Assembly: GCF_001570585.1 (NCBI RefSeq)
Contig: NZ_BBXF01000004.1
Coordinates: 124,001-188,000, forward strand
Reading direction: 5' to 3'
DNA: 64,000 nucleotides
Source of the DNA: Herbidospora daliensis
GTDB lineage: Bacteria > Actinomycetota > Actinomycetes > Streptosporangiales > Streptosporangiaceae
Notes under the pieces: model-generated
Seen by the model: the letters and a program-made list of their open reading frames with translations, nothing else
What the model was told of the DNA's origin: nothing
Databases searched by the model: none
Part shown: positions 42,497 through 50,331 of the stretch, piece after piece
How positions within the stretch are numbered: position 1 is the first letter of the stretch
Layout: each line of letters starts with the position of its first letter
Position numbers and translations under genes: made by a program

Positions 42497-43431
42497 CAGT
42501 ACTCGATCCTCTCGCGCCGGGTGACCCGCAGGGTGAGGGCCGCGAACGTGAGCACCAGGAAGACCAGCGCGACGCCCATCGCGGACGCGTAGCCGAACCG
42601 GTAGTAGGTGAAGGTCTGCCGGAAGATCTCCAGCGGCAGCACGGTCGTGGCGTTGTCGGGCCCGCCGCGGTCGATCGAGAGCACCTGGACGAGCGCGAAG
42701 GCGTCGAACGCCGCGATGCCCAGGTAGACCCAGCCGACCTGGACGGTGTTCCACACCAGCGGCAGGGTGATCTTGAAGAACAGCGTGAGCCGGTTGGCGC
42801 CGTCGAGCGCCGCCGCCTCGAAGATCTCCTTGGGCACCCCGGCCATGCCGGCGCTGAACAGCACGACGTAGAAGCCGACGCCCTGCCAGACCATCACGCC
42901 GATGATCGTCCAGAGCGCGAGGTCGGGCTTGATCAGCCAGCCGACCGGGTCGATCCCGAACCAGCCCAGGACGCTGTTGAGGATGCCCGACTTCTGCGGG
43001 TTGAGCACCGCCTGGAACAACACGCCGACGATGACGACGGCGAGGACCTGCGGGAAGAAGAAGACGACCTTGTAGAAGGACGACCCCCACACGCCGCTCA
43101 GCTGCCCGTTCTTCTGCCCGCCCCCGAGGTTGAGCAGGAACGAGAAGAACAGCGCGATCGCGATCGTGACCAGCGGCATGACCAGCAGGATCAGCCCGTG
43201 GTGCCGGACCGCGGCCCAGAAGACGTCGTCCTCGAACAGCCGGGTGAAGTTCTCCAGCCCGACGTACTGGAAGTCCGGGGAGATTCCGCGCGAGTTCGTC
43301 AACGCGAGCTGCAGGGCCTGCAGGTTGGGACTCACGAAGAAGATGATGTAGATCGCCAGCGGCGCGGCCAGGAAGGAGGCGATGAAGCCCCACTTCCTGA
43401 CCGCGCCCGGCGTCAGCCGGCCACGCCGCAT
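42496..43431 (-). CDS. ngcF: Carbohydrate ABC permease, NgcF-like
   Basis: A 311-residue MalF-type permease with six membrane segments; the EAA loop reads PKEIFEAAALDGANRLTLFF, then KITLPLVWNTVQVGW. It follows the substrate-binding gene by two bases or overlaps it (ATG 43431 or GTG 43437, the latter in a GTGA overlap). It forms the heterodimer with the second permease for amino-sugar uptake. Confidence 0.8.
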   Translation of the reverse strand: MRRGRLTPGAVRKWGFIASFLAAPLAIYIIFFVSPNLQALQLALTNSRGISPDFQYVGLENFTRLFEDDVFWAAVRHHGLILLVMPLVTIAIALFFSFLLNLGGGQKNGQLSGVWGSSFYKVVFFFPQVLAVVIVGVLFQAVLNPQKSGILNSVLGWFGIDPVGWLIKPDLALWTIIGVMVWQGVGFYVVLFSAGMAGVPKEIFEAAALDGANRLTLFFKITLPLVWNTVQVGWVYLGIAAFDAFALVQVLSIDRGGPDNATTVLPLEIFRQTFTYYRFGYASAMGVALVFLVLTFAALTLRVTRRERIEY

Positions 43432-43433
43432 CG

Positions 43434-44885
43434 TCACACGTTCCGGGTCTGCTTGATGATCGAGGAGTCGGCCTTGGTCTTGTCGGCCGCCGCCTGCATC
43501 TTGGTGGCGAACTCCTCGGCGCTGATGCGGCCGAACATCAGGGCGTTGGTCTGCTTGCGCAGCTCGGTCTCGAGCTCCTTGTACCAGCCCTCGAACGAGG
43601 AGAAGGTGACCACGTTGGTGCCCGCCGCCGTCTGCGCGGCGGCGACCGAGGTCAGGCCGGGCGACAGGGTCAGGCCCTCGGTGGCGCCGATGACGACGGT
43701 CAGCGACTTGGTCTTCTCGGTGAAGTCGCGGGCGCCCTGCTTCGAGAGCATCTGGCGCAGGTACTCCAGGCCGCCGGCCGCGTTCTTGGCCTTCGAGGGC
43801 ACGATGAAGCCCTCGGCGGCGGCGGCGCGGATCGCCTCGTAGGGCATCTGGTCGGCGGCGGTGACCGAGGGGGTCGGGACCATGCCGTACTCGAAGCCCT
43901 CGGGGGTGTCCTTGGCCTGCTCGGCCTCCAGCCAGGAGCCCGACGGGTAGAACGCGATCTTGCCCTGGTTCTGCTGGGTCTGGACCTCGGTGTGGATCAG
44001 GCCCTCGTACGCCGGGTCCATGAACTTGCCGATCTCGGCCCACGCGGCGGCGGCCTGCTTGACGGCGTCGTTGTTCCAGGCGTTGTCGGCCAGGTTGTCG
44101 ATGTCGAGGAGGATCTTGTTGCCGCCGATCTTCGCGGCCGAGATCAGGATCATCCAGTAGGCGTAGTAGGACGCGTTCTTGCCGGCGTAGCCGAACGGCA
44201 CGATGTTCTTGGCCTTGGCGGCCTCGGCGAAGGTCTTGAACTCGTCGAAGGTCTTCGGCGGGGTCCAGCCCTCCTTCTCGAAGAGCTTGGCGTCGTACCA
44301 GAGGCCGTAGGCGGTGTAGACGTAGTTCAGCGTGTACGGCTTGGCGGGGTCGCCGCCCAGGCCCGACTCGATCGTGCCGGGCACGATGACGTCCTTGACC
44401 TTCTTGGTGGGGTCGTCGACGCTCGGGGCCTCGAACAGCGGGGTGAGGTCGAGCAGCTGACCGGCGTTGATCAGGGCGCCGCCGTCGAGGTTGTCGGTGC
44501 CGGAGTTGTTGACCACGTCGGGCACGTCGCCGCCGGCGAAGCGCGGGGTGAGGGTCTGCCCGATCGTCTGGATGCCCTGGTGCTTGATCGTCGCGCCCGG
44601 GAACGCCTTCTTGTAGAGGGGTTCGTGCGACTGGGTGGCGTACTCGTCGCTGTAGCCGCCCTTGAAGATGACGACTTCGAGCGGGGCGTCGGCCTTGACG
44701 TTGAAGGGGTTGTTCGCCGAGGCGCTCGCGCCGCCGGCCGAGGGGGCCGGGGCCGAGGGGGCGGCCGCCTCGGAGCCACCGCCGCCGGTGGCACAGGCGC
44801 TCAGAAAAGGACCGGCGACGAGGGCGGTCAGTCCGACGCGGGCCAGCAGCTGACGGCGCGTGATGTCACGGGGCGTGATGGTCAT
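43434..44885 (-). CDS. ngcE: Amino-sugar ABC substrate-binding lipoprotein, NgcE-like
   Basis: A 483-residue lipoprotein with a twin-arginine-type signal (TRRQLL) and lipobox LSAC (Cys 31). The mature protein resembles NgcE-type binders: FKGGYSDEYATQSHEPLYKK, IQTIGQTLTPRFAGGDVPDV, VNNSGTDNLDGGALINAGQL. NgcE takes up N-acetylglucosamine and chitobiose. The ATG has AGGAG at a good distance. A dre-like site and two palindromes upstream support amino-sugar control. Identification as the NgcE subfamily is from recall of its sequence pattern; another sugar is possible. Confidence 0.8.
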   Translation of the reverse strand: MTITPRDITRRQLLARVGLTALVAGPFLSACATGGGGSEAAAPSAPAPSAGGASASANNPFNVKADAPLEVVIFKGGYSDEYATQSHEPLYKKAFPGATIKHQGIQTIGQTLTPRFAGGDVPDVVNNSGTDNLDGGALINAGQLLDLTPLFEAPSVDDPTKKVKDVIVPGTIESGLGGDPAKPYTLNYVYTAYGLWYDAKLFEKEGWTPPKTFDEFKTFAEAAKAKNIVPFGYAGKNASYYAYWMILISAAKIGGNKILLDIDNLADNAWNNDAVKQAAAAWAEIGKFMDPAYEGLIHTEVQTQQNQGKIAFYPSGSWLEAEQAKDTPEGFEYGMVPTPSVTAADQMPYEAIRAAAAEGFIVPSKAKNAAGGLEYLRQMLSKQGARDFTEKTKSLTVVIGATEGLTLSPGLTSVAAAQTAAGTNVVTFSSFEGWYKELETELRKQTNALMFGRISAEEFATKMQAAADKTKADSSIIKQTRNV

Positions 44886-44913
44886 CCAACTCTCCTGATA
44901 CCGGGGGGATCAA

Positions 44914-44930
44914 TTAGGAAAGTTTCCTAA
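44914..44930. promoter_or_regulatory. Palindrome TTAGGAAA-G-TTTCCTAA (ROK-like operator)
   Basis: A perfect eight-base inverted repeat with a single central base, 29 bases upstream of the ngcE-like ATG. AGGAAA/TTTCCT palindromes are typical of ROK-family sugar regulators in actinobacteria. It overlaps the likely -10/-35 region, so it would repress. No ROK gene is in the window. Confidence 0.65.
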
Positions 44931-44944
44931 ACGTTCGTGAACGT
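44931..44944. promoter_or_regulatory. Palindrome ACGTTC-GT-GAACGT
   Basis: A perfect six-base inverted repeat with a two-base centre, immediately adjoining the ROK-like palindrome. It resembles LacI-family operators in size. Its regulator is unknown. Confidence 0.5.
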
Positions 44945-44981
44945 ACGAGCGAGGCCCAAGCATCGTCAAGGTGTCGGGGTC

Positions 44982-44991
44982 GGTCTAGACC
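44982..44991. promoter_or_regulatory. DasR-like dre site (GGTCTAGACC)
   Basis: A perfect ten-base palindrome identical to the core of the DasR responsive element (consensus TGGTCTAGACCA); the flanks here read CGGTCTAGACCA. It lies 97 bases upstream of the ngcE-like ATG. DasR links aminosugar levels to chitin/GlcNAc uptake and, in Streptomyces, to development and antibiotics. Confidence 0.75.
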
Positions 44992-45143
44992 AACCTGTGA
45001 CGTGACCGCGATGGTTCGTGAGCCGATCGCGGCGTTTTGCCTGCTTATGGGGGATATTAAACATGGGACGATCCCCTCTTTACACCCGAGCTTTACCGCA
45101 TCTTATGCCCTATAAGGGGGCTACTGGTATAGACCGGCTGCCA

Positions 45144-45149
45144 GATAAT
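45144..45149 (+). promoter_or_regulatory. -10-like GATAAT before the aldolase gene
   Basis: GATAAT ends nine bases before the ATG at 45159, and no Shine-Dalgarno site precedes the ATG, so a leaderless transcript is plausible. The -35 region is weak. Further upstream, GGGGAT (45050-45055) and ATCCCC (45071-45076), and GCCG/CGGC (45022-45033) followed by GTTTTG, can form hairpins of unknown use. Confidence 0.4.
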
Positions 45150-45158
45150 GTGATCGCC

Positions 45159-45788
45159 ATGAAGGAGCTCCAAGAGGAGTTGTGCCGGTACGGCCACCGC
45201 GCCGCCTCCCTCGGCCTGGTCATCGGCACCTCGGGAAACCTCAGCGTGCGCGCCGGCGACCTGGTCGCGGTCACCCCGTCGGGCGTCGCCCTCGACGCGC
45301 TCACCCCCGGCGACTGCCCGGTCGTGACCCTCGACGGCGAGATCGTCTCGGGTTCGCGCGCGCCGTCGTCGGAGACCCCCATGCACCTGGCGCTCTACCG
45401 GGCGACCGGCGCGGCGGCGGTGGTCCATACCCATGCCGTGTTCGGGACGGTCGTCGCCACCACCCTGACCGAACTGCCGGCCATCCACTACAACGCCCTG
45501 CTGCTCGGCGGCACGGTCAGAGTCGCCGAGTACGCCACCTACGGCACCCCCGAGCTGGCCGCCAACGTGGTCCGCGCCCTGGAGGGCCGGCAGGCGGCGC
45601 TGATGGCCAACCACGGGAGCGTGTCGATCGGCCGCACCCTGGAGGAGGCGTTCGAGGCGACCCGGCTGCTGGAGTGGTTGTGCGAGGTGTACGTCCGCGC
45701 CCTCGGCGTCGGCGCCCCGCGCGTGCTCACCGAGGACGAACTGGTCGCGGTGATCGCAAGGGCGAGTAAGGGTTCGGGAAACGCCTGA
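45159..45788 (+). CDS. Class II aldolase (FucA/AraD-like)
   Basis: A 209-residue zinc aldolase. Key blocks are LVIGTSGNLSVRAGD, APSSETPMHLALYRA (the catalytic Glu) and VVHTHAVFGTVVA (His ligands), then ALMANHGSVSIGRTL (third His). It cleaves or forms sugar phosphates, or works as an epimerase; L-fuculose-phosphate aldolase is the closest guess. It is divergent from the amino-sugar transporter and may share its control region. Confidence 0.85.
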   Translation: MKELQEELCRYGHRAASLGLVIGTSGNLSVRAGDLVAVTPSGVALDALTPGDCPVVTLDGEIVSGSRAPSSETPMHLALYRATGAAAVVHTHAVFGTVVATTLTELPAIHYNALLLGGTVRVAEYATYGTPELAANVVRALEGRQAALMANHGSVSIGRTLEEAFEATRLLEWLCEVYVRALGVGAPRVLTEDELVAVIARASKGSGNA

Positions 45789-45860
45789 TCGTCGTCCCTT
45801 CGAGGCGGGATCCCGATTGGTCGAATGACCTCCGGATCTTCTCGCCAATAGGGGGACACG

Positions 45861-46730
45861 ATGAGGTTGCTCGTCAATGCCGCGATCATCGCCGGGGTGG
45901 CGGTCTCGGCCGCGCAGACGCCCGCCGCCGCCGCGCCGAACCCGATCAACACGATCAAGGTTCCGTGCAGCGTCAGCGCGCTGCACAACGCCGTCACGGC
46001 GGCCAACACGAACACGGCGGTGCTGAAGCTGGCGCCGAGCTGCTCGTACAACCTGACCACGCCGCTCCCGGCGATCAGCGGCCGGATCACGCTGAAGGGC
46101 GCCAACACCTCGATCAGGCGCGCCCTGGCGGCCGCGCCGTTCCGGATCCTGGACGTGCTCGCCACCGGCGACCTGACCGTCGAGGACGTTTTCATCATGA
46201 ACGGCCTGATCGGCAGCGGCGACGGCGCCGGCATCAGGAACGCCGGCCGGCTCAACCTGCGCCGCGTCACCGTGGCGGGCAACCTCGCCCAGCTCGGCAA
46301 CGGCGCGGGCCTGGCCAACACCGGCCGCGCCACGGTCCGCAACTCCATCTTCGCCACCAACCTGGCCCTGGGCGGCGACGGCGCCGGCATCCACAACGCC
46401 GGCGACCTGCACCTCATCGACAGCACCGTGGTCGGCAACGTCCTCAACAACCGGGGCGCGGGCCTCTTCACCGCCGCCGGCCACACCTCCCGCGTGGTCC
46501 GCAGCTCCGTCAACGGCAACCTGAGCGCCTCCCTGACGGGCGGCGGCGTCGCCAGCGCCGGCACCACCACGCTGCGCGACACCTGGGTCAGGCTGAACAA
46601 GTCGATCGGCGCGGGCGGCGGCGTCCTCGTGCTGCCGGGCGGCTCCGTGACGCTCGACCGCTCGGGCGTCCGCGACAACAACCCCGACAACTGCGCCGGC
46701 CCGACCGCGATCCCGGGCTGCGCCGGCTAG
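45861..46730 (+). CDS. Secreted right-handed beta-helix-like protein
   Basis: A 289-residue protein with a signal peptide (about 1-24, ending in AAAA) and short repeats typical of a parallel beta-helix: DGAGIRNAGRLNLRRVTVAG, GNGAGLANTGRATVRNS, DGAGIHNAGDLHLIDSTVVG, GGVASAGTTTLRDTWV. Four Cys pairs at the ends may staple the solenoid. Polysaccharide binding or lyase activity is a common role of the fold, but no catalytic residues stand out. Confidence 0.75.
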   Translation: MRLLVNAAIIAGVAVSAAQTPAAAAPNPINTIKVPCSVSALHNAVTAANTNTAVLKLAPSCSYNLTTPLPAISGRITLKGANTSIRRALAAAPFRILDVLATGDLTVEDVFIMNGLIGSGDGAGIRNAGRLNLRRVTVAGNLAQLGNGAGLANTGRATVRNSIFATNLALGGDGAGIHNAGDLHLIDSTVVGNVLNNRGAGLFTAAGHTSRVVRSSVNGNLSASLTGGGVASAGTTTLRDTWVRLNKSIGAGGGVLVLPGGSVTLDRSGVRDNNPDNCAGPTAIPGCAG

Positions 46731-46802
46731 GGACACGCCCAGGCTCCTCCCCGGGGCGCCCGGCGCGGGCGCCGTGTCACGGTTGCCCCGGGAGGGTGTT
46801 TC

Positions 46803-49289
46803 ATGGTGTCGATTCACGTGGGCGGCTACGCCCGGGTACCGGTTGACCTGGGCGGGCTCGCCCGGCAGGACGTGCGGTTACGCGTCGCCGAGGGGCCCGC
46901 GTTCGCGGCCGTCTCCGCGTCGGCGGACGCCGGAGCCGACCCGGCCGAGGCGATGCTGCTCGCGGGGCCGCATCCGGGCACGTACACGCTGGAGGTCAGG
47001 GACCTCGGCGGCGGCCTGGTCTCCTCGACCGCCTTCGCCGTCACCGAGGACCCGCCCCCGCACGACGGGCCACCGACGGCCTTCACCGGGGCCAACCCGA
47101 TGTACCCGCGCTCCGGCGCGTGGGGCTCGGTGCTCAACCCGATGTGGCCTGCCGGCTTCACCTACGGCCCGTCCCCCGTGTCGGGGCCGCGCAGAGTCGC
47201 GATCGTGTACGTCGGCACGAGGGACTCGGCCTCCGCGCCCGCCACCCCGGCGACCTACCGGACCGCGCTGGAGACCACGCGCGACTACTTCCGCGAGATC
47301 TCCCACGGCGCGCTGGAGATCGTGCCGGCGGGCGAGGCGACGGTCCGGCTGCCGCGCCGGTGGAACCGCTACCACGAGCCGTTCGGTCCGGCCGACGGAC
47401 GCCAGGCCGCCACCCACGAACTGATCGGCGAGGCCATGCGGCGGGCCCAGGCCGACCTCGACCTCGGCGGGGTCGACACCTGCGTGTTCGTGGTCGCCCC
47501 GCCCGGCCGGGGCCGGTTCAGCTGGCCCATCGCCTCCGGCGGCACGTACCAGCTCCCGCTCGGGCCCCTCGGCTGGTCCTGGAAGTCGCTGCCCTGGGTG
47601 GTGATGCCGGCGAACTGGGAGGCGGTGGGCACCCGCCGCGCCTTCCAGACCCTCACCCACGAGATCGGCCACACCATCGGCCTCGGCGACATGTACGGCG
47701 CCGACCCCCGCGACATCGGCGGCTGGGACGTCATGAGCGACGAGGCCCGCTATTCGGGCCTGTCGCTGCCGCACCGCGTCGTGCTCGGCTGGACCGACCG
47801 GGCCTGGTTGCGCCGCTACGACTTCACCCGGGAGCACCCGGTCGACGAGGAGGTCGTGCTCACGGCCGCCGGGCTCACCGGGGGCGGCCCGCCGCCGGGC
47901 GAGCGCGCGGGGCTGGAGGTCGAGGTCGCCGACGGCTGGCGCTACTACTTCGAGTACCGCTCTCGGCAGCACCCCGACGGCGCCGACCCCGGCCCGGCCC
48001 AGCTCGCCGACCAGAACCTGCCGGCCGACCGGGTGGTCCTGGGCACCGACGTCGTGGCCGGGTGGTACCGCCCGCCGGTGGTCCGCCGCCCGATCCGGCT
48101 GCTGGCCGACGACGGCGACGGCGAGGGCGCGGCCCTGCCCGCCGGCGCCGACTACGAGGAGTCCGACGGCGACGCCTCCTTCCGGGTCCACGTGCTGGCC
48201 GCCGACGACGACCGGGCGCGGGTGCGGGTGACGTACCGGCCGACCCCCGGCGTGGTCCCGCGGCCGGACGGGCCCGACCCGTCGATCCGCCCCTGGCCGG
48301 GCGGCGGCGACTGGCGCAGCCCCGACGTGACGATCTCCAACGCGACCGGGTTGCCGTTCCCGTGGGCCGGCCACGACAACGTGATCGTCGCGACCGTGCG
48401 CAACCGGGGCGCCGTGGACGCGACCGGGGTCAAGGTGGGGTTCTGGGTCAAGGACTTCAGCGTGTCGGCCACGGGGCCCGAGACCTTCCTCGGTTGGGAC
48501 CGGGGCGACGTGCCGGCGGGCGGCGAGCGGGCGTTCCGGATGGACTGGCGGCCGCCGGCCGCGCGGAGCGGCCTGTGGTTCCTGCCGCTCACGTTCGCCC
48601 ACTACTGCGTCGTGGTCCGGATCGAGCCGGTGCCCGGCGAGCGAAGCACGGCCGACAACGAGGCCCAGACCAACTTCACGCTGGTGTGGACGGCGGCGGC
48701 CTCGCCCTACGACCGGCAGGCCGTCCCGGTGACGGTGAGCAACCCCTACCCCGACCGCCCGGTGCGGGTGAACCTGCACGCCGAGCAGACCCTCGACGGG
48801 TTCCGCACCTACCTGGAGCACACCTGGGTGCGGCTGGCGCCGGGCGAGACCCGCGCGGTCGAGGTGATGGTCGAGTGCGTCGCCCGCGAACCCGCCTTCG
48901 CCGACCGGGTGCGGGAGGCCGAGCTCTGGCGCACCCCCAACGTCGTCACCGTCGTCGCGACGGTCGCCGACCCGGGCTCCGACGTGCTGACCCCGATCGG
49001 CGGCGGCACGATCGAGGTCCGCGCCGGCCTGGCTACCGGGCTGACCGAGCTCGACGTGAGCGAGACGAGCGCGTCGGGACGCCTCACGACGGCCGAGGGC
49101 GACCCGGTCGCGGGCGCGACCGTACTGCTCACCTCCCGGGACGCCGGCCGGGCGGAACTCGTCGAACGCGCCACGACCGACGTGTCGGGCCGTTTTTCGA
49201 CTCTCGTCCGCCGCCGCCCGGCGGAGATCGCCTACCCGGGCGACCTCATGGGCTACGCACCCTGCTCGGCGAAGCTCAGCCCGGTTTGA
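46803..49289 (+). CDS. Zinc metalloprotease (HEXXHXXGXXD type), no signal peptide
   Basis: An 828-residue protein. The zinc site THEIGHTIGLGDMYG (about 283-296) and a Met-turn VMSDE (about 308) define an M6-type or related metzincin-like domain (about 120-420). The C-terminal 400 residues are beta-rich: CARDB-like GHDNVIVATVRNRGAVDATG (about 520), and a last domain of the CarboxypepD-regulatory type (GRLTTAEGDPVAGATVLLTS). No signal peptide or membrane segment is visible, so export is unclear. The start ATG has a GGGAGGG site. No substrate is known. Confidence 0.82.
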   Translation: MVSIHVGGYARVPVDLGGLARQDVRLRVAEGPAFAAVSASADAGADPAEAMLLAGPHPGTYTLEVRDLGGGLVSSTAFAVTEDPPPHDGPPTAFTGANPMYPRSGAWGSVLNPMWPAGFTYGPSPVSGPRRVAIVYVGTRDSASAPATPATYRTALETTRDYFREISHGALEIVPAGEATVRLPRRWNRYHEPFGPADGRQAATHELIGEAMRRAQADLDLGGVDTCVFVVAPPGRGRFSWPIASGGTYQLPLGPLGWSWKSLPWVVMPANWEAVGTRRAFQTLTHEIGHTIGLGDMYGADPRDIGGWDVMSDEARYSGLSLPHRVVLGWTDRAWLRRYDFTREHPVDEEVVLTAAGLTGGGPPPGERAGLEVEVADGWRYYFEYRSRQHPDGADPGPAQLADQNLPADRVVLGTDVVAGWYRPPVVRRPIRLLADDGDGEGAALPAGADYEESDGDASFRVHVLAADDDRARVRVTYRPTPGVVPRPDGPDPSIRPWPGGGDWRSPDVTISNATGLPFPWAGHDNVIVATVRNRGAVDATGVKVGFWVKDFSVSATGPETFLGWDRGDVPAGGERAFRMDWRPPAARSGLWFLPLTFAHYCVVVRIEPVPGERSTADNEAQTNFTLVWTAAASPYDRQAVPVTVSNPYPDRPVRVNLHAEQTLDGFRTYLEHTWVRLAPGETRAVEVMVECVAREPAFADRVREAELWRTPNVVTVVATVADPGSDVLTPIGGGTIEVRAGLATGLTELDVSETSASGRLTTAEGDPVAGATVLLTSRDAGRAELVERATTDVSGRFSTLVRRRPAEIAYPGDLMGYAPCSAKLSPV

Positions 49290-49788
49290 CGGGCCGGGCG
49301 CGGACCACGGGCCAGATCCAGACCACGTTGATCACGACCGCGGCCAGGGACACCAGGCCGATCACCAAGAGGAAGATGCTGACCAGGTTGGGTATCGGCC
49401 ACGTCGGCAGCCCTTCGGCCGAGGAGAGCACGGCCCTGCCCGGCTGCTGCGGGTCGTAGGCCACCGTGACGACGGAGCCGGGCTGAGGCGGGTCGCACCG
49501 GGTGGTCGAGCAGTATTCGAGCCTCATCCGGCTCACGACCTCGACGCCGTCGACCATGTAGCTCACGCGGCCGTGGTACTCCATGCCCGGCTGCCCGTCA
49601 TGGCTGTACTGCACCCCGCCGCGCTGGAGCTCGGTCACCTTGCCCGCGGCGACGACCGCCCGGCGGCTGAACGCGGTCTGGTCGGCGTACAACCAGGCGG
49701 CGAGGCCGAGCAGGGCCAGGCCGCCGAGCGTCCACGGCAGCACGTGCTGCCGGAAGAACGTGGCGATCATTCCCTGATGACGCGACAC
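49276..49788 (-). CDS. DUF3592-type membrane protein, copy 2
   Basis: A 170-residue protein with two membrane segments (TLGGLALLGLAAWLYA near the N-terminus, LVSIFLLVIGLVSLAAVVIN near the C-terminus) and an external beta-rich domain between them with the DUF3592 pattern VTVAYDPQQPGRAVL. The GTG at 49788 has a GGGGGG-type site in the tail of the upstream gene. It is a paralogue of the preceding gene, three bases away, and its stop overlaps the end of the convergent protease gene by 14 bases. Confidence 0.8.
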   Translation of the reverse strand: MSRHQGMIATFFRQHVLPWTLGGLALLGLAAWLYADQTAFSRRAVVAAGKVTELQRGGVQYSHDGQPGMEYHGRVSYMVDGVEVVSRMRLEYCSTTRCDPPQPGSVVTVAYDPQQPGRAVLSSAEGLPTWPIPNLVSIFLLVIGLVSLAAVVINVVWIWPVVRARPVKPG

Positions 49789-49791
49789 CGT

Positions 49792-50289
49792 TCACGCCCC
49801 CCTGCGCGGCCGGGTGCGCAGCACCGGCCAGATCCAGGCCACGTTGATCGCGACCGCCGCCAGGAAGGCCAGGCCCAGCACTCCGCACACTAAGACGATC
49901 ACGTTGGGCATCGGCCAGTGCGGGAGCCCTCCGGGCCCCGAGCGTACGGCCCGGTTGAAGTTGTGCGTGTCGTAGGCGACCGTCACGGTCTGGCCCGCCG
50001 TCGGCACCGGGCAGCTCGGCAGGGAGCAGGAGACCAGCTTCAGCCGGTTGCTGAGGACGTCGGCGCCCTTCACCTGGTAGTGCACCCGGCCGCTGTAGTC
50101 GGTGATGGCCGGGCCGTCGTCCTGGTAGAACACACCGCTCCGGATGACGTCCGCCACCGTGCCCGTGGTGACCACGGAGCGGCGGGCGAAGGACGTCTGG
50201 TCGGCGTACCGCCACCCGGCGACCACGAGGAGCACGGCCGCGGCGCAGAACAGCCACAGCACGTATTTCACGAAATACCGGGTGGTCAT
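49792..50289 (-). CDS. DUF3592-type membrane protein, copy 1
   Basis: A 165-residue protein with the same plan as its neighbour: membrane segment, FARRSVVTTGTVADVI, RVHYQVKGADVLSNRLKLVS, VTVAYDTHNFNRAVR, membrane segment. The two copies share YADQTxFxRRxVV and the tail VAINVAWIWPVLRTRP. A Cys pair (CSLPSC) appears in the external domain, as CSTTRC does in the other copy. Function is unknown. Confidence 0.82.
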   Translation of the reverse strand: MTTRYFVKYVLWLFCAAAVLLVVAGWRYADQTSFARRSVVTTGTVADVIRSGVFYQDDGPAITDYSGRVHYQVKGADVLSNRLKLVSCSLPSCPVPTAGQTVTVAYDTHNFNRAVRSGPGGLPHWPMPNVIVLVCGVLGLAFLAAVAINVAWIWPVLRTRPRRGA

Positions 50290-50331
50290 GCCTCGATGAT
50301 GCGGCTCCGCCGGGCCGGGCGCATTGCCGTT

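Noticed and set aside
45018-45158. N-terminal extension of the aldolase to an upstream GTG
   Set aside because: The extension is unlike the family, crosses hairpins and is AT-richer. The family N-terminus starts at MKELQEEL.
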